DNA of 64,000 nt from Leucocoprinus leucothites (taxonomy: Eukaryota > Basidiomycota > Agaricomycetes > Agaricales > Agaricaceae), in the NCBI GenBank assembly GCA_013368445.1, contig JAACJO010000003.1:1116001-1180000 (forward strand), read 5' to 3'. Both the position numbers and the translations under genes were made by a program. The notes under the pieces were generated by a model that searched no databases, was not told the DNA's origin, and worked only from the letters and a program-made list of their open reading frames with translations. Each line of letters starts with the position of its first letter. Within the stretch, counting starts at the first letter, position 1. Shown in pieces: positions 44,472-57,210 of the stretch.

Positions 44472-45751
44472 GGGAGTGTTTTTTTGGTGAGTGTGGGATG
44501 ATAGGAGTTGGTTGGTGGTTGGGAACGATCCGGGTTAGCAAATGGGCATGCAGAAGCTTTATAAGTTTCGGCGAAGCGTCAACTAGAGGGGTCGGAAATC
44601 GGAAGTTAAAATGTGTTAAGGATGGAATAGGTTCAAAGAAGGGAACGGAAGCTCGCGGTGGCAAGGAAACTCATGTTTGTGTGACACACCCCGGGCTTCT
44701 TGCAGTCTCTCGGACTTCCTTGTGTCATTTGGTAAGTACAATAACCTCAGGTGACCCGATGTGATCAGCTTGTGGAGTGCGGAAAACAAATGATCATTTG
44801 GATGCGGATTTGACTGAAATGGCACAAAAGGGGACGGTTCCGTTGTATTCAGGCCGAATTCCCCCACAAGAGCAGAAGCCCATTCATTTCTTACTTATCG
44901 TTATCGATCATGATGATCGTGATATTCCGAGTAGAGCTCCGGTCTTGATTACCTATTGAAGACGTCACTTTGTAGCCTTCCATTTCGGCGTCCGGAGAGT
45001 GAAGTGGACTGGGACTGTGCAGATCCCACATTTTTATACCAGATACATGTAAGCTGTCAAACCATTTATCACGCAATTTCGTGTTCCTTGTCTAGTATGA
45101 TGACACGCGCTTTTCAGCCTGTAGATCTTGCCAGAAAAGGCTATTTACTTTCCCTTTAGGGTTTTCAGAGTTTTCAGGACTCATTTCGATCGTCCCCCTC
45201 CCCTCCTCCCGAGGATCAAGAGGACAAACCCTGTACGCCTCCGTTAAAGCACGAGGGAACGACTTTGTTCTAGTATTGAGTAATAAGAGGCGTGGCCGTC
45301 TAGAAGCCTAGATCACAACAGCACAACGCTTGGTCAAAGTCACAATGGTAAATATGACGCAGGCGTTTGACCATGGGACCATGGGCACTGTTAGACCGCT
45401 TCCCGGTTCCTGCTCCACATTTTCTACGTAGAACATCCTTGTTCACCGGCATGGAAAGAAAGTGTTTTGAGCGCACATCACCCCCAATAGATATTTCCTT
45501 TTTCCATGATCCGCATGTTTTGAGACTCAATTTCTCAAGGCGCCGTGCCTGAGAAAACACCGGCTGGTTTGAACATTGGTTTCCACAGCTCGCCTACCCA
45601 GTCAAAAATAGCGTCGGCAGGGATATTATACCTTATTTATCCTGTCATGGGTGACGTCAGACTACTCCTAATGAAGTGGGTCTATAATTTCGAGCGTCTG
45701 AAGTTTCTAGGTCTCAGAACTTGAACAAAGCCTAGGATAATAGCAGGGACA
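44472..45751. other. Intergenic, 1.3 kb, no gene recognised
   Basis: Open frames here are short and lack splice or family support. TATA-like 'tataatttcg' near 45683 lies upstream of the GFA gene. Confidence 0.4.
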
Positions 45752-46348
45752 ATGTCGTACACTGGATCGTGCTACTGTGGTGATATAAAGTATGAACTCA
45801 TCCTCGGCTCACCGGAAGAGGCAAGAACATCAATTTGTTACTGTGAGAACTGTCGGGTAAGCACGAGGCATTTAGACAATTAGCACATTCAAAGGCTAAT
45901 TGACGTGCTGCGCGAAGAGGTGGACAGGCTCGGCTTTCGGAATAACGACTAAAATACCCAAGGAGGCGTATAACCAGACGAAAGGGCAAACAGTGAAACA
46001 TGTATCAGATAACGACGGCAGTAAACTCTTTCGCGAATTCTGTGGATCTTGTGGAAGCGGGATACTCGAGTATGGGGTATGTGGCGTCTTTGCACTTCTC
46101 AGGATGGGGTAAAACTGAATACTCGTTTGGATACCCAGGAACAAGTGGCGGAAAAGTTTCGGTACATCACTTATGGAACACTCGACCAACAAGAAGCATT
46201 CCCTCCTAAGGGCGAGTTCTTCTGTAAATACAAGGAAGATTGGATGCCAGAAGTTCAAAGTGAGTTCTATTGGCGCACTAACCCGAAAACACAAAGGTTG
46301 ATACATGTTTGTACAGATGTCTTTCACAAACAGCAGATCAAGGAGTAA
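45752..46348 (+). CDS. GFA/Mss4-like zinc protein (glutathione-dependent formaldehyde-activating family)
   Basis: Exons 45752-45856, 45918-46076, 46139-46259 and 46317-46348 sum to 139 codons. The zinc-binding pattern of the family is clear: GSCYCGDIKYE, CYCENCR, then FCGSCGSGILEYG. The C-terminus FPPKGEFFCKYKEDWMPEVQ then VFHKQQIKE is typical of fungal members. The fold binds one structural and one catalytic zinc; most fungal members have unknown substrates. It is cytosolic with no targeting signal, and complete. Confidence 0.9.
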
Positions 46349-46503
46349 AGTTGTCGTCTGACATACTCGAAGAGTACAGAGTCCGAGTAAGAAAACGGGG
46401 TGGACGTGCGAGGGCCAGAAATTAAAGCTATGAAAAATATACATATTCATGGAGCACATTGACGTTCAGAAAGACCGTAGACCAAACAGAATATAAAGCA
46501 AGT

Positions 46504-47882
46504 TTATTCTGAAGGTTTTCTCGGTCGGTACTTGACGATCCAAGGATGTTTCCGAACTTCCGTAAGGGCAAGGCGTTTCTCGGGTTCATATTGCAATAGC
46601 TAGCGAGACGGTCAGCTGTGAGTTTCGGCAGAAACGAGGTGGATCACATACCTTGGCAATTAGGTCTTTGACGTCAGGTGACATTGACGATGGGAATCGA
46701 AGGTCAACCTTCGCTATTCGACGATATGTATCTGAAAATGACCTCGTCAGGCTAGCGGCAGATCAAGGCAAAAAAAAAAACTCACTATTAGTGCTACTCC
46801 TATCCTCAAATGGAGGGTTTCCGATAAGGAACTCATATGTCAGGACACCCAAGGCCCAATAATCGACTTTCTCCGAGTGTTCCTTGCCTTCAACCATCTC
46901 GGGAGGCAGATAATCCAGGGTGCCGCACAGGGTCTTTCGGCGATTACCAGGGGCATGAACACTCCAGCCAAAGTCACCAATCTTCAGCTCTCCGTTTATA
47001 CCAAGCAACAAATTCTCTGGCTTGATGTCGCGATGGATGACGTGCTTGCCATGCAGATAAATCAGTGCATCAGCCATCTGGTCGATGTATCGAGCACTTC
47101 GCTTCTCTGTAAAGCATCCGTACTTGCTAAGTTGTTTGTAAAGTTCACCCTTTCCGGCGAATTCAAGCATTAGGAAAATGCGTTTCTCGTCGTGGAAGTA
47201 TCCGTAAAGGCGAAGAACATTGGGGTGTCGGAGGTTTTGTTGAATTTCAATCTCACGTCGTATTTGCTTTTCGACTTTTGATTGGACGATTTCGGACTTG
47301 TAGAGGGTTTTGAGAGCAAGAATGTAGCGGGGTTCGCATTTTGTGCGGACCATATAGACGCGGCCGAATTTGCCTTTTCCGAGTGGGCGGCCCATGTCAA
47401 ACTCATGAAGGCTCCATTCTCGCGTAGGTGATTTTCTGAGATGAGGTTAGGAAAACAGCCTTCAGTTGGTGCTGGGGTTAATACCTCGAGGTACTTGAAT
47501 CAAGGGCTAGTTCTTCGGCTGCCTCTCCGTACACACGTTCACCACGTTTCTCGTTTTCTATCTCAAGTCCGCCGTCATACTGGCCGATATCTATTGACGG
47601 TTGCTGTTTGAGACGGGTTGATGTAGTGCCCACGATCTTGCTGGAGCTCATTGTGCTTGGAGTCGGGTTTCGCAGTGAAGAGGAGTGTAATGGTTTGGAA
47701 CTGGTATGGGATGTAGGGGGAGGGTTGGGGGCGGCGAACTTTGTAAGAAGCTTGCTGACATTATTTTGACTTGGCTGTTTCGAGTGTAGTGACTTGAGTG
47801 AGGACGAAGATGAGGTATTGTTCTTCTTGCTTGAGATTTCGAGGGCGGCGATTTGGCGCGTAACGGAACCGACGGAAGTCAT
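46504..47882 (-). CDS. Aurora kinase (Ipl1/Ark1 type)
   Basis: Exons 47485-47882, 46786-47435, 46652-46731 and 46504-46599 sum to 408 codons. A Ser/Thr-rich disordered N-terminus of about 135 residues precedes the kinase domain: glycine loop [13 protein letters not shown]-type lysine in [31 protein letters not shown] and the Aurora activation loop [16 protein letters not shown] with the Thr that is autophosphorylated. The C-lobe ends [15 protein letters not shown]. It is the expected chromosomal passenger kinase acting at kinetochores and the spindle midzone. Confidence 0.95.
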
Positions 47883-48239
47883 TGAGAAACGGAGAAGGAG
47901 TCAAGGAGATTCGTAATTTGAAGGAATTATATCAATACAAGACCAGGTTTGACAAAAAGAGACGCAGGATGCGTTGAAGAAACTGGATGGTGAAGTAGTA
48001 AGTTAGCTTGAGGTCAGACGCCAAAACGATCAAGTTCAACTTTCGGCGCGAACGTCACGTGATGAGCTATTCTGCGCCATGTGCTCGGGCCGAGCTAACT
48101 TTGGCTTAAGTACTGGCAGATACTACACTTTCATCTGCCAGTTTTGACTGCTCCATGACCTCAGTTTCTACTCGAAATCAGTTGTACAAACGCCTTCATT
48201 CTATACTACCCAAACTCAAACAACAACTCGGGTCACGTA
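47883..48239. other. Intergenic upstream of Aurora kinase
   Basis: 357 bp. It includes 'ggcgcgaacgtcacgtgatg' near 48046, a possible bZIP/bHLH-type site (cacgtg-like core). No gene. Confidence 0.45.
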
Positions 48240-49895
48240 TTAGAACAGATACTCAAAATCGATCCATCGGGGCTGCTCCAGAAATACTTTCTCGACAGAG
48301 AAATTGCTGGCTTCTGATGCTGAAAGGAAGTGTTCTTGTGGGATGCGCTGTGAAGTGTTGCCTCCCGAACCTTCATTGATTATTGTCAGCTCAAACACGG
48401 ATACACTGGAGCTGACCAACCTGTGGAGTTAAACTCGGCATAAAACGTCGTGTTCGCGATCACAGGCCTGTTGATGGAGGAGAATATTAACCTTCTTCCT
48501 TGCAAGGGGGAATATTCTAGTGGATTTATGGAAACCCAGAACATACCTATCACTGTTGAAGGGTGTCCAACCTGCTGGACGAATGCTATTGTCCATGAAG
48601 GTATCCAAGAAAACGGTCGTGGCTAGATCGTTCCAAGGACGGCCTGTTCGCTCTGACCTTAGACTTTGTATTGTAGACTACTGGGAAAAGCGGACCTAAG
48701 AAGCACCTCTGGTCGGTCACGGTAGTATCATTGGCATCCGGGGACTTGCTCAGACTCGTCAACAAAAGTTTCCTTCGCACGCAAAACAGAGAGACCCTAC
48801 CCGTATGATTTGAGAGTTTGAGATATAAGCCCCGTAACGGTTACCCGGGGCGTCGGTCAAATTTGTACCCTTCCAAGCCACGATACCTCCACCGCATGCC
48901 CGGTTGGCCAGAACTACCTTCTCAAACCACCTATACCAAACGTGTGAGCTGAGCGTTTAACAGCGGACCTCATATGAACCCACGCAGTCCCAAATCCGAA
49001 CAGGTCTGATATTGAATAATCACAAATCACTTTGGATCATCAAGGAAGCGAGACAACAGCTTACAGTCCGTCTGCCCATAGATCACACTGTCAGCAACGT
49101 ACGTACTCCCATTCCTGCCTGTGTACCATGTGTCTTGAAAGCTTGCGAAAGAACATCCGTAGAATGATGCATTTGCGTAGGATATATCCGTTACCAGCGC
49201 TTGCGAGATGGCGAAGTCGGCCTAGGATATATCAAGCTATCTCACGTCAAATCTGGGAGGAGGTTCCACTCACGGCACGATTTTGAAAATCAATGTTGTA
49301 GGCCTTGAAATCAGTAGACCCAAATAGTGGTTGCAAGGGAGCTCCTGTCGGGCCAGCACCGATCAATGAGGCATTAAAAGAGGGTGCGACCAGAAGCACC
49401 GCGGATTGCGCGTCGTCCATTCCAGTCTGTACGAATTTATTGTCCCATACTTGTACGAGGTTACTCGGGAACGGTGGGCCAGAATAAAATCGGGCATCTG
49501 GTGAGAGAGTTGGGGTGGCGGGGAGCTGTCCAAGAAGGGTTAATGGGCCTCGTCGGGTGACATTGACCGTCTCATGATATGCTCCCGCTCCAATGAGGAT
49601 TACTGCTGATGTATCCTCGGTCCTTATTTTGTTACCCGGTAGCTCGTTAGTTCCTTCCTATGATCACCGTGATAGAAAGGTCGTACAGAGAGTTCACCGC
49701 ATCTTGGATCCGATGAAATTGGGCAAATTCGTCTCTTTGATTCTGACTAACGTAGATTGTGCCATGTGGGCACCCTATCAATGGAGAAATGTTTCTAGCT
49801 TTCTGAACCTGACAGGGAAAGAACTTCGTTGATAATCCGAGAGCTGAAGATAAATGATATGAGAGGGCAAAGAACAACGCGTAACGGAATGGCAT
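48240..49895 (-). CDS. Pectinesterase, carbohydrate esterase family 8
   Basis: Many short exons from ATG 49895 to TAA 48240. The signal peptide MPFRYALFFALSYHLSSALG indicates secretion. CE8 landmarks in order: GAGAYHETVNVTRRGPLTLL, the substrate-cleft strand around DFKAYNIDFQNRA, SFQDTWYTGRNGSTYVA (Gln and first Asp), QTDYLFGFGTAWFE (second Asp) and GRPWNDLATTVFLDTFM (the Arg and Trp of the LGRPW motif). The end reads SVEKVFLEQPRWIDFEYLF. The expected reaction is demethylation of pectin during plant-material breakdown. All catalytic motifs are visible. Some of the eight or so exon borders are approximate. Confidence 0.9.
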
Positions 49896-50563
49896 CCTGG
49901 GGACAATACAGCTTGGCTGAGAGTAATACGGGTGGCTTATATTCTCTCCCCCGCAACTGCAGCAACGACGGCCCGCTATAATGCCCGCAAGTCGCGGGCC
50001 GTGTACGAAATTGTTCGTCTGGTGATAGAGATGTATAATGATAGAATTTTTTGACCACGGTACAACTATGGTACCAGTGCTTCTGTCAAGTTGAGTCTCG
50101 ACCAATTAGCGACGCTTCCCCGAGTTCTTCAGAGGGTTCGTGATATTCTTTTGGAAAGGCCCCATCGTAGCTGTTTCCACAATGGTACATTGATGTCACA
50201 GTCAGCGGCACCGGTTGTAGGGCTTTTTCTTTCTTTCTTTCTTTCTTTCTTTCTTTGCTTTCAGATTGTGAGTTTGACGGTCAATGAACGTGAACATTCA
50301 AATATTCATGCTCGGGACACAGATGAGTGGATGATCCTGAGATGGGTTCATCGAACAAGGTCCACACCGCGGAATGAATTAACCGCTTATGGCCATCACG
50401 TGCCTCTCTGGGGCCCGCATCACCGTAGCTGCACGTCGGCCCCAAGTCAAGGTTGAAGCAACGTTGTGCGGAGCAGGAGCACCACTTCCGTCGTTCCCTA
50501 CAATAACCTTCCACCTACTCTACTACACCTCATATCTTTCAGCTACCCTCTCGCACAGCACTT
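49896..50563. other. Divergent intergenic region with TTTC microsatellite
   Basis: About 670 bp between the divergent starts of the pectinesterase and syntaxin genes. A (TTTC)7-8 microsatellite lies at 50225-50257. No gene. Confidence 0.55.
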
Positions 50564-51585
50564 ATGAGCTTCCAGGACATTGAAGCAGGTCAAGCACACC
50601 CCGTGCGGTCGGCATCGTCGTCTATGCCGCAGTCGCGTGAAGATGCAGACTTCAAGAACCTGCAGCATTCATTATCGCTGCAAGTATTCAAGATGAATGC
50701 TAATGTTCAAGGAATCTTGAAGCTGGTGGATCAACTTGGAACCCCTAAGGACTCTGCGAACCTGAGAAAGACACTGTACGTCTTATTCTGTCCCTATCTT
50801 ATTAGGTTCTGAGCACTGCTTCAGACATGATTTGACGGAATCTACACGGACAATGGCGAAACGTGGGTCAGAAGACCTGAAGAAACTCTCGGCCCTCCAG
50901 TCTAACCTGGTTCGTAACACGAAATTGACACTCGTATCATCGGTTTTGATGTCGTTGAATCGTAGCCGAACCAGAAGACCGCTCTTCAGAAAACTTCACA
51001 TGATTTACAGATGTCCCTCGTGGCCTTCCAACGCGCCCAGCAAGTTAGCGCAGAGAGGCAGCGGACGGTTGTGCAAGGCGTGAAGTTGGCAGTAGACGAT
51101 GAATATCATGATACAGACGAGCCCCAGCATTCAGCCCAGGAGCAGAGGCAGGCTCAGATTTTACAAAGCCAGCTTTCTCCGCATGAACTGGCGTATCAAG
51201 AGTCATTGATCCATGAACGAGAAGCTGAGATACGGGAAATCGAGACCGGTATCCATGAACTTGCGGAGATATTCCAGGACCTTGGGACTTTGGTAAACCA
51301 ACAAGGGACTATGATTGGTATGTAGGACATGGCCCGACCTCAAGGCTGTACTAATTCTCCATCTCAGATAACATAGAGCTCAATATATCCTCTGTGGCTG
51401 TCGACACTGGAGCTGCGGCTGAAGAGCTGACTACTGCTGCTGAGTATCAGCGTAAGGCAGGTCGAAGGGCAGCGTGTCTCACGCTCATTCTCGCTGTTGT
51501 GGCTGCCATTGTTTTACTTGCGGTATGTGTCCCATTTACTTTACTCGTCCTAACAACACTCACGCTGTCTTAGATCTTGTCCTAA
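50564..51585 (+). CDS. Syntaxin, Qa-SNARE of the Pep12/Tlg2-type endosomal class
   Basis: Exons 50564-50775, 50825-50909, 50966-51317, 51368-51522 and a 12-nt last exon 51574-51585 sum to 272 codons. The N-terminal Habc-like helices (residues 30-130) are followed by the SNARE helix ESLIHEREAEIREIETGIHELAEIFQDL with the zero-layer Gln and the LVNQQGTMIDNIELNI segment, then a C-terminal membrane anchor (CLTLILAVVAAIVLLAILS). Length and sequence fit the Pep12 group of endosome/vacuole fusion proteins. Confidence 0.92.
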
Positions 51586-52432
51586 GTTTATATACCAACA
51601 TTTTATCCCCGTATTCCGATGACGTCGTATTTTCATATCATAATCGGCTTGGATTCTACTTCCTTGGCTTAACATGGCGCCACTTACTTTCTTCCTCAGA
51701 CTTGGAGCAATAATTTAATGATTTATCGTATGTATTTTGTTTATCGTGACAATTACGACCTGTATGTAGAGAACGGCAGCTCGTGGACTCTTTCTGGTGT
51801 GTCTCCGAGTATTAAAGTTGGTTTTGAGGCTGACCGCCTCGTGCTCAGGCTCTATAAGCATGCGGGAAATCGTCAGATTATTTGGCAGAGACAGGCTCGT
51901 CTACTCGGAAAGGGTGTCATATTACTTCTGTTTCCGACAATATGCCATTCCGTCCGATCGCCGAGCCCTACTACCATCTAAATCTCCAAGCTTTGTCCAC
52001 TCATCAATCATAGTGGTTTGAGTGACCGCCTGATGATGGAGAACGCCCGCCCCCACCCGAACTCATTGGATCGAAACAACTAGGTGATTCAAAGCCACAA
52101 ACATGGATTACGCGCCTCACGATGACAAATTTACGCAACATCTTGGGTTCAGTGACAATCCAGATTGTTGCTACCGGCCAAAGCCTAAATCAACACTTCA
52201 ATTCTGATCTTGATGAAACATCCTTCAGGCTGTGTTGCCTGATTTCACTATGCCAAGTCAGCCACTCGAGTGGTCGTCTTTGGTGCATATAGAAAGTTCC
52301 CGCACTGCCCTTTGTTCACAGTGACTATCTTGAATCCTCAGCGGGTCTAATACCTGGTTTTTTCGTTTATCCCCTTCAGTTTAATCTAACTTCTCACTTT
52401 CTGCGGGCTCGAAGGACGACAGTTCTGGATAT
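51586..52432. other. Intergenic before the DUF6533-type cluster
   Basis: Open frames around 51718-52021 look unsupported. From about 52225 the sequence resembles 55025-55240, the duplicated promoter side of the next membrane-protein copy ('ggctgtgt', 'atttcacta', 'ccccttcagtttaa'-like stretches). Confidence 0.45.
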
Positions 52433-54222
52433 ATGTCCGAGTTAATGGGTCTCGCGGAGGCCTTGCCTCAACCTCTCGTCGACAAGCCTATATGCGATCG
52501 ATTTTAACAGTACGTCTACTTCACGGGCGCTGATCGTCGTACCCCTGAACTAAATCTATAGCAACAGATTATTGACGGATGTACGCTGCCAGCCCCCCTT
52601 TCTAGAGAGCTAAAGTCAAAGCAGCAGTATATGGCTTCTACTTCCATGACGATTTTGGTCTGGGACCACATGACGACGAGGTTTGAAATTTTGACGCCTG
52701 GTCTGTTCAAACCAACTCGCTAAGGCGTGTTATTCCTGTCCTATAGCTCGAATACGTTTGGAATAGATCGAACGGGCCTGGTAAGCATTTTGCTTAATAA
52801 CACCGAACTTTATATCATTGTTGTGGCGTCTCATTATTGGAGTCAAGTATTTATTTTTATTGATACGGTTCTGATGACTCAGGAGGATACTGGAGAAGCT
52901 GAACGAGGAGTTTTTTTCTCAGAATCGTTATTAAACTCCCTTTGGGTTTGTTGTCAGTCTAGCTGGTACGTGTGGCGCTATATCTCTCTTATATTCGAAA
53001 TGTCACCACGATAATAATAACATAGTCTACCTTTCCCGAGCCTGCGAGTTTCTAATCTCTTTTATTCCGCGGCTTTTAAACACCCGGTGTTAGTAATACG
53101 AAAATTACAAACATTTTGTTCGATTTGAAGGAATGATGAGCATCATTGGTATCAGGTGAGTCCAATTTTCCTGGACATTGCCATTGCATTCCCTGATGGC
53201 TTCTATGATCTCAGCACTCATGGTGTTCTGCCGTATTTATGTGCTTTATGGCAAGATGCCACAGAAGTCTGGAAAGCGTGTCACGATTCTCCTTTACGCA
53301 GTGCTTTTTATTGAGGTCACTCTTAATCTTTGCTTTGTAACCCGAGGCGTCTATGGGCATACCTTAAAGATGACCAGCATTAGCGGCTCTGACCCACTCT
53401 CCAGCTGTCCGTCATGTCTATGGCATAATACACGGCATGCATGCTGCATAGCAGATGGCGTAGGACAAACTTGAGTATTTTGATTAGGATGTGAAATGAT
53501 TTTTGATGAAATTGTGTAAGGACATCGTGACCGTTTTACATTGCTGGGTGCTGACTTGGGGTATCTTACTAGGCATAGGGCGCTGGCGTCTTCGTCTGCC
53601 TGGTTCCCATTTACCTACAGCACATTGGACCTTTTCTTGATCCTGCGCAGAGTGGTTCCTCAGTTTGAACACAACACGCTCGTCTCTTTCAATAGAGATC
53701 ATAGACAGCTGCTTGAAGACGGGCTACTATACTACATGTTGGACTTTTAATTCGTAAGGCTGGATTTGATGTGAGTGCCTGGTTTATTGATGATTCGAAC
53801 GGGTTCCTATTCTGCCCCGATACCCAACATACGGTATCACAGTGAGCCTGTCCATGTACTTTCTAGTTCTCCAGCAATCCTAACGATATAATCCCTTGTT
53901 CGACAAGGTCACAATGACGGCCCGTATATCAATCAATCTGAAGAACATAACGCGGGGTAGACAAGATGTCGATTCCGAATCGGCCAATAGGCCGAGCCAG
54001 AACAACAGTCTCATGATCTGTTAGATTGGGTTCAATTCCTAATTTCGTAGGACTGCCATTGATCGAGTTACGTCCGTCCCCAATCTCGCTCGCTCTCGAT
54101 ACAGGATCCCCAAGAGAATAATATAGAGACAATACCTAGAAATTCCGATCTTTATAGCCTTGACTAGAGTGAATCCAGTTTAGGAGCATTCTCTGAATAC
54201 TGGCACAAGTACCCGGTAGTTT
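52433..54222 (+). pseudogene. DUF6533-type membrane protein, copy 1, inactivated
   Basis: Parallel to the intact copy at 55.2-57.2 kb over its whole length. Inactivating changes: TAA in exon 1 (DRSLQ-equivalent reads DRF-stop-Q), TAA in the NRYLTP exon (NRY-stop), a donor GT changed to AT after the VKYLFLL exon, a 9-nt deletion in the first helix exon (MTTR for MITFDDE), and about 65 bp of foreign sequence near 54001-54065 in the tail. Preserved pieces include MTILVWDHM, CRIYVLYGKMPQKSGKRVTI and ISINLKN. The remaining tail to about 54222 is degenerate. Confidence 0.82.
54001..54049 (+). other. tRNA-like fragment, CAT anticodon arm and T arm
   Basis: An anticodon-arm-like stretch (acagt-ctcatga-tctgt) is followed by a good T arm (TTGGG-TTCAATT-CCTAA) and TTTCGTA. 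The 5' acceptor strand and D arm are absent. It resembles the 3' two-thirds of a mitochondrial initiator-Met-type tRNA and sits exactly where the pseudogene copy differs from its paralogue. It is not a working tRNA. Confidence 0.4.
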
Positions 54223-54229
54223 GATGTCC

Positions 54230-55240
54230 CTACGCTGACCTGCTTTCCGGGTGGTGCTAACACTTCCATGTCCTCAGCGCCGGTACTAGTAGTTGTTAGC
54301 GTCGAGATGGACCGTGCATTGTCGGATAGAGGACTCAATTTCATTAATCTTCATGCTCCCTTCCATAAGAAACAAGGAACGCCAGCTCATCATTTTATGG
54401 TGGGGTGGTATCTCAGGTCGAAACCAAGTTTACCGCTTGCGAGACTAAAAATGGTTCAGTTGCGATTTGTATATGTTTGTTTTCACCACAAATTCCACCT
54501 TTGTTCCTACATTAGCGGTTAGTGGCACCGACGGCGATCAGATATCTTGCCCCCACATACGCGTCATCTTTCCACAAATCCGTCGGACAGTGGGGAATTC
54601 GCCGAATATTGTTTTGCGCTCGTCTTAACTGGCACTGGGAAACCCACAGTCTCTTGGTTTTTGCAGCACAAGTTCCATCACACACTACACGGTTTGAACT
54701 TTGAAAGAAACAGGTCAGTAAAGCGAAGTGACGCCACCCCATCCAATCGCTCCATTACCCCGCGAGATCGTTACTTGCTTTTATGTCCTCAAGTTTTATC
54801 CATATAGTCAGTTTCAATTACGAGTTGTTGATGCTAGTGATCCCAAGAGCCCGCTCTCATTCCGAAGCTCGTATTACCGAGTCAGCCATGTCCGTGAAAG
54901 CTCATAAACGCTGTTTGCGTACCCCGCGGCGACCATTGCTTTGCGGCAATACAGTACCATAGATTCCTCGCACAAATTAAGCTAGCGCTCCGTCCCTGAT
55001 GTTTATCAAAGTGCCGAGAAGCCCTTCAGGCTGTGTCTTCTAATTTCACTACTCAAGGTTACCTATTCGAGCAGTCGTTGTGGCATAAGTATAAAGTCCC
55101 CACACCACCCTTTGCTCAAACAACAACCTTGGGGCTTTCTCAGTGGATCGAATGCCTAATATTTTCACTTGTCCCCTTCACTCCAGTTTTACTTCCCTCT
55201 GCTCACGAGTTCGCTGATTAACTACTCTGGATCTGGAGAG
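54230..55240. other. Intergenic between DUF6533-type copies 1 and 2
   Basis: No gene supported. Its right end (55025-55240) is the promoter region duplicated with 52225-52432. Confidence 0.45.
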
Positions 55241-57210
55241 ATGTCTGGCCTAGTGGATCTCGTGAAAGCCCTAATCCAACCTATCGCCGATGAAATCGAA
55301 CGCGACCGATCTCTACAGTACGTGACGCTACTTTACGAGCATTATCCATCATGTTTCTGAATCCATCCGTTTGTGGCAACAGGCTATTGACGAATGTGAG
55401 TGGTACCATCGCCCTCCTTTCCAGAAATCTAAAGTCAAGGGAGCAGTGTATGGCTTTTGTCTCTATGACAATTTTGGTCTGGGATCATATGATCACATTT
55501 GACGACGAGGTTTGAACTTTTCTGGTCTAATCGGCCCGTGTGTTAATTCCATCTCATAGGTCGAATACGTTTGGAATGGATCAAACGGTCCTGGTAAGGC
55601 CTTACATACAAGTTTTCAGTTTCGTGTGATTGATATCCAGGTTGCACCTACCCATTGCAGTCAAGTACTTATTTCTATTGGTATGGTTCTGATCCTCAGG
55701 ATAATCTTGTAGAAGTTGAACGAGGATGCCTTTGTCAGAATCGCTATTTGACCCCTCTTGGATTTGTGATCAATCTAACCGGTACGTGTGGTACTATATT
55801 TCTCTCATATCCGAAATCTCATCACAATAAAGCCTACCTTTTACCTGCCTTTTCCGAGCCCGTGAGCTTCTTCTCTCTCTTCTTTCCTGCGGCCCCTAAC
55901 ACCCAGGGACGGTAGTACGAAAAGTGCAAACATTTTGTTCGATTTGAGGGCATGATGACTATCATTGGTATTAACGTCGTAGGTGAGTCAACGTCTGCTA
56001 GCTCCTAGTTACATCTCCTGATGACTTTTGTGATCTTAGCACTCATGATGTTCTACCGTGTTTATGTCCTCTATGGCAATATGTCGCAGAAGTCTGGAAA
56101 ACGTGTTACGATTCTCCTGGGCATAGTGCTTTGCGTTGAGATCGCTCTTAATCTTTACCTCGTGACCAGAGGCGTCCGTATGTATTCCTTCACTCCAAGG
56201 ATAGATTTACAACCCTGGAGGTTCTAACCCATTCTTCAGCTGTTCGCCACCTCCTTGGAGTTACACCTGGTATGCTTATTCTTCATGTCATGCAGACACC
56301 ACGGGATAAACCTGATTATTTTCATTAGGCTGCGAGATGATCTTCGATGAGACTGTGTAAGGATACCATGGCCATTTTCACACCGCCAATTACTAATTGG
56401 TGTCTTAGGCATAGGGCGCTGGCGTCCTCATCTGCATGGCTCCCACTCATCTACGACACATTGGTACTCTGCCTCATCTTGTGGAGAACGATGCCTCAAT
56501 TCGAGCATAACACGCTCTTCTCTTTCAGCAGATGTCATAGACAGCTGCTTGAAGATGGGCTATTATATTACGTGTATGGTCATCAAGCTTATTGCCTACT
56601 AGCCACCAGTCACTCATGCCCCAAACGTAATCCTCCAGCCCAATACTTCTTGTGACCCTGGTGCTATCTCTTATGATCACTTTTGCAGAAGATGGTTCTC
56701 AGAATTTGATGGCCCAGTGAGTACTTATGATTGAGTCTTTGCAATTAATATGAAATACTGACTTTGTTTGATTCGCAAGGCTAGAGCTAATGTGAGTGTC
56801 TAGTTTATTGATGTTTCAAACAGTTCCTTATCCCTCCCGACTCCTAATATGCAGTATCACTGTGAGTTTAGATCACTCTACTTTCAAGAGCCCCATCGAT
56901 TCTAACAAGGCACTTTTTTCATGACTGATTCAACAAGGTTACAATGATGTCCCGTATTTCAATCAATCTGAAGAAGAACATAAGGGGTGGACAAGATATT
57001 GACTCCGAACTAGCCAGCATGCCAAGCCCTGCTAGGGTTGCCGCTGCTCACGTTGCGTCCGTGCTCAACATCACCCGTTCTACCATACAGGATGCTCGCG
57101 AGGATGATATAGAGCTAACACCCAGAAGTTCCAACCCTCATAGCTTTGATCACAGTGAATTCAGCTTAGAAACCTCCTCTGAACACTGGCATAAGCACTC
57201 GGTAGTCTGA
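55241..57210 (+). CDS. DUF6533-type multi-pass membrane protein, copy 2
   Basis: Many short exons from ATG 55241 (MSGLVDLVKALIQPIADE) to TGA 57208-57210. A 13-nt microexon joins Q to LLTN before MAFVSMTILVWDHMITFDDE, then VEYVWNGSNGP, KYLFLLNRYLTPLGFVINL, a C..F-type exon (FVRFEGMMTIIGINVV), LMMFYRVYVLYGNMSQKSGKRVTI with a long helix, then GLASSSAWLPLIYDTLVL, LLEDGLLYY, VTLVLSLMITFAE and the cytosolic tail beginning TMMSRISINLKKN. This is the layout of the large Agaricomycete DUF6533 family (about seven helices, WDH and EVEYVW motifs), whose function is unknown. No disabling change was found. Confidence 0.8.

Noticed and set aside
54001..54049. Complete tRNA gene
   Set aside because: The 5' acceptor strand and D arm are missing, so only a tRNA-like fragment is reported.
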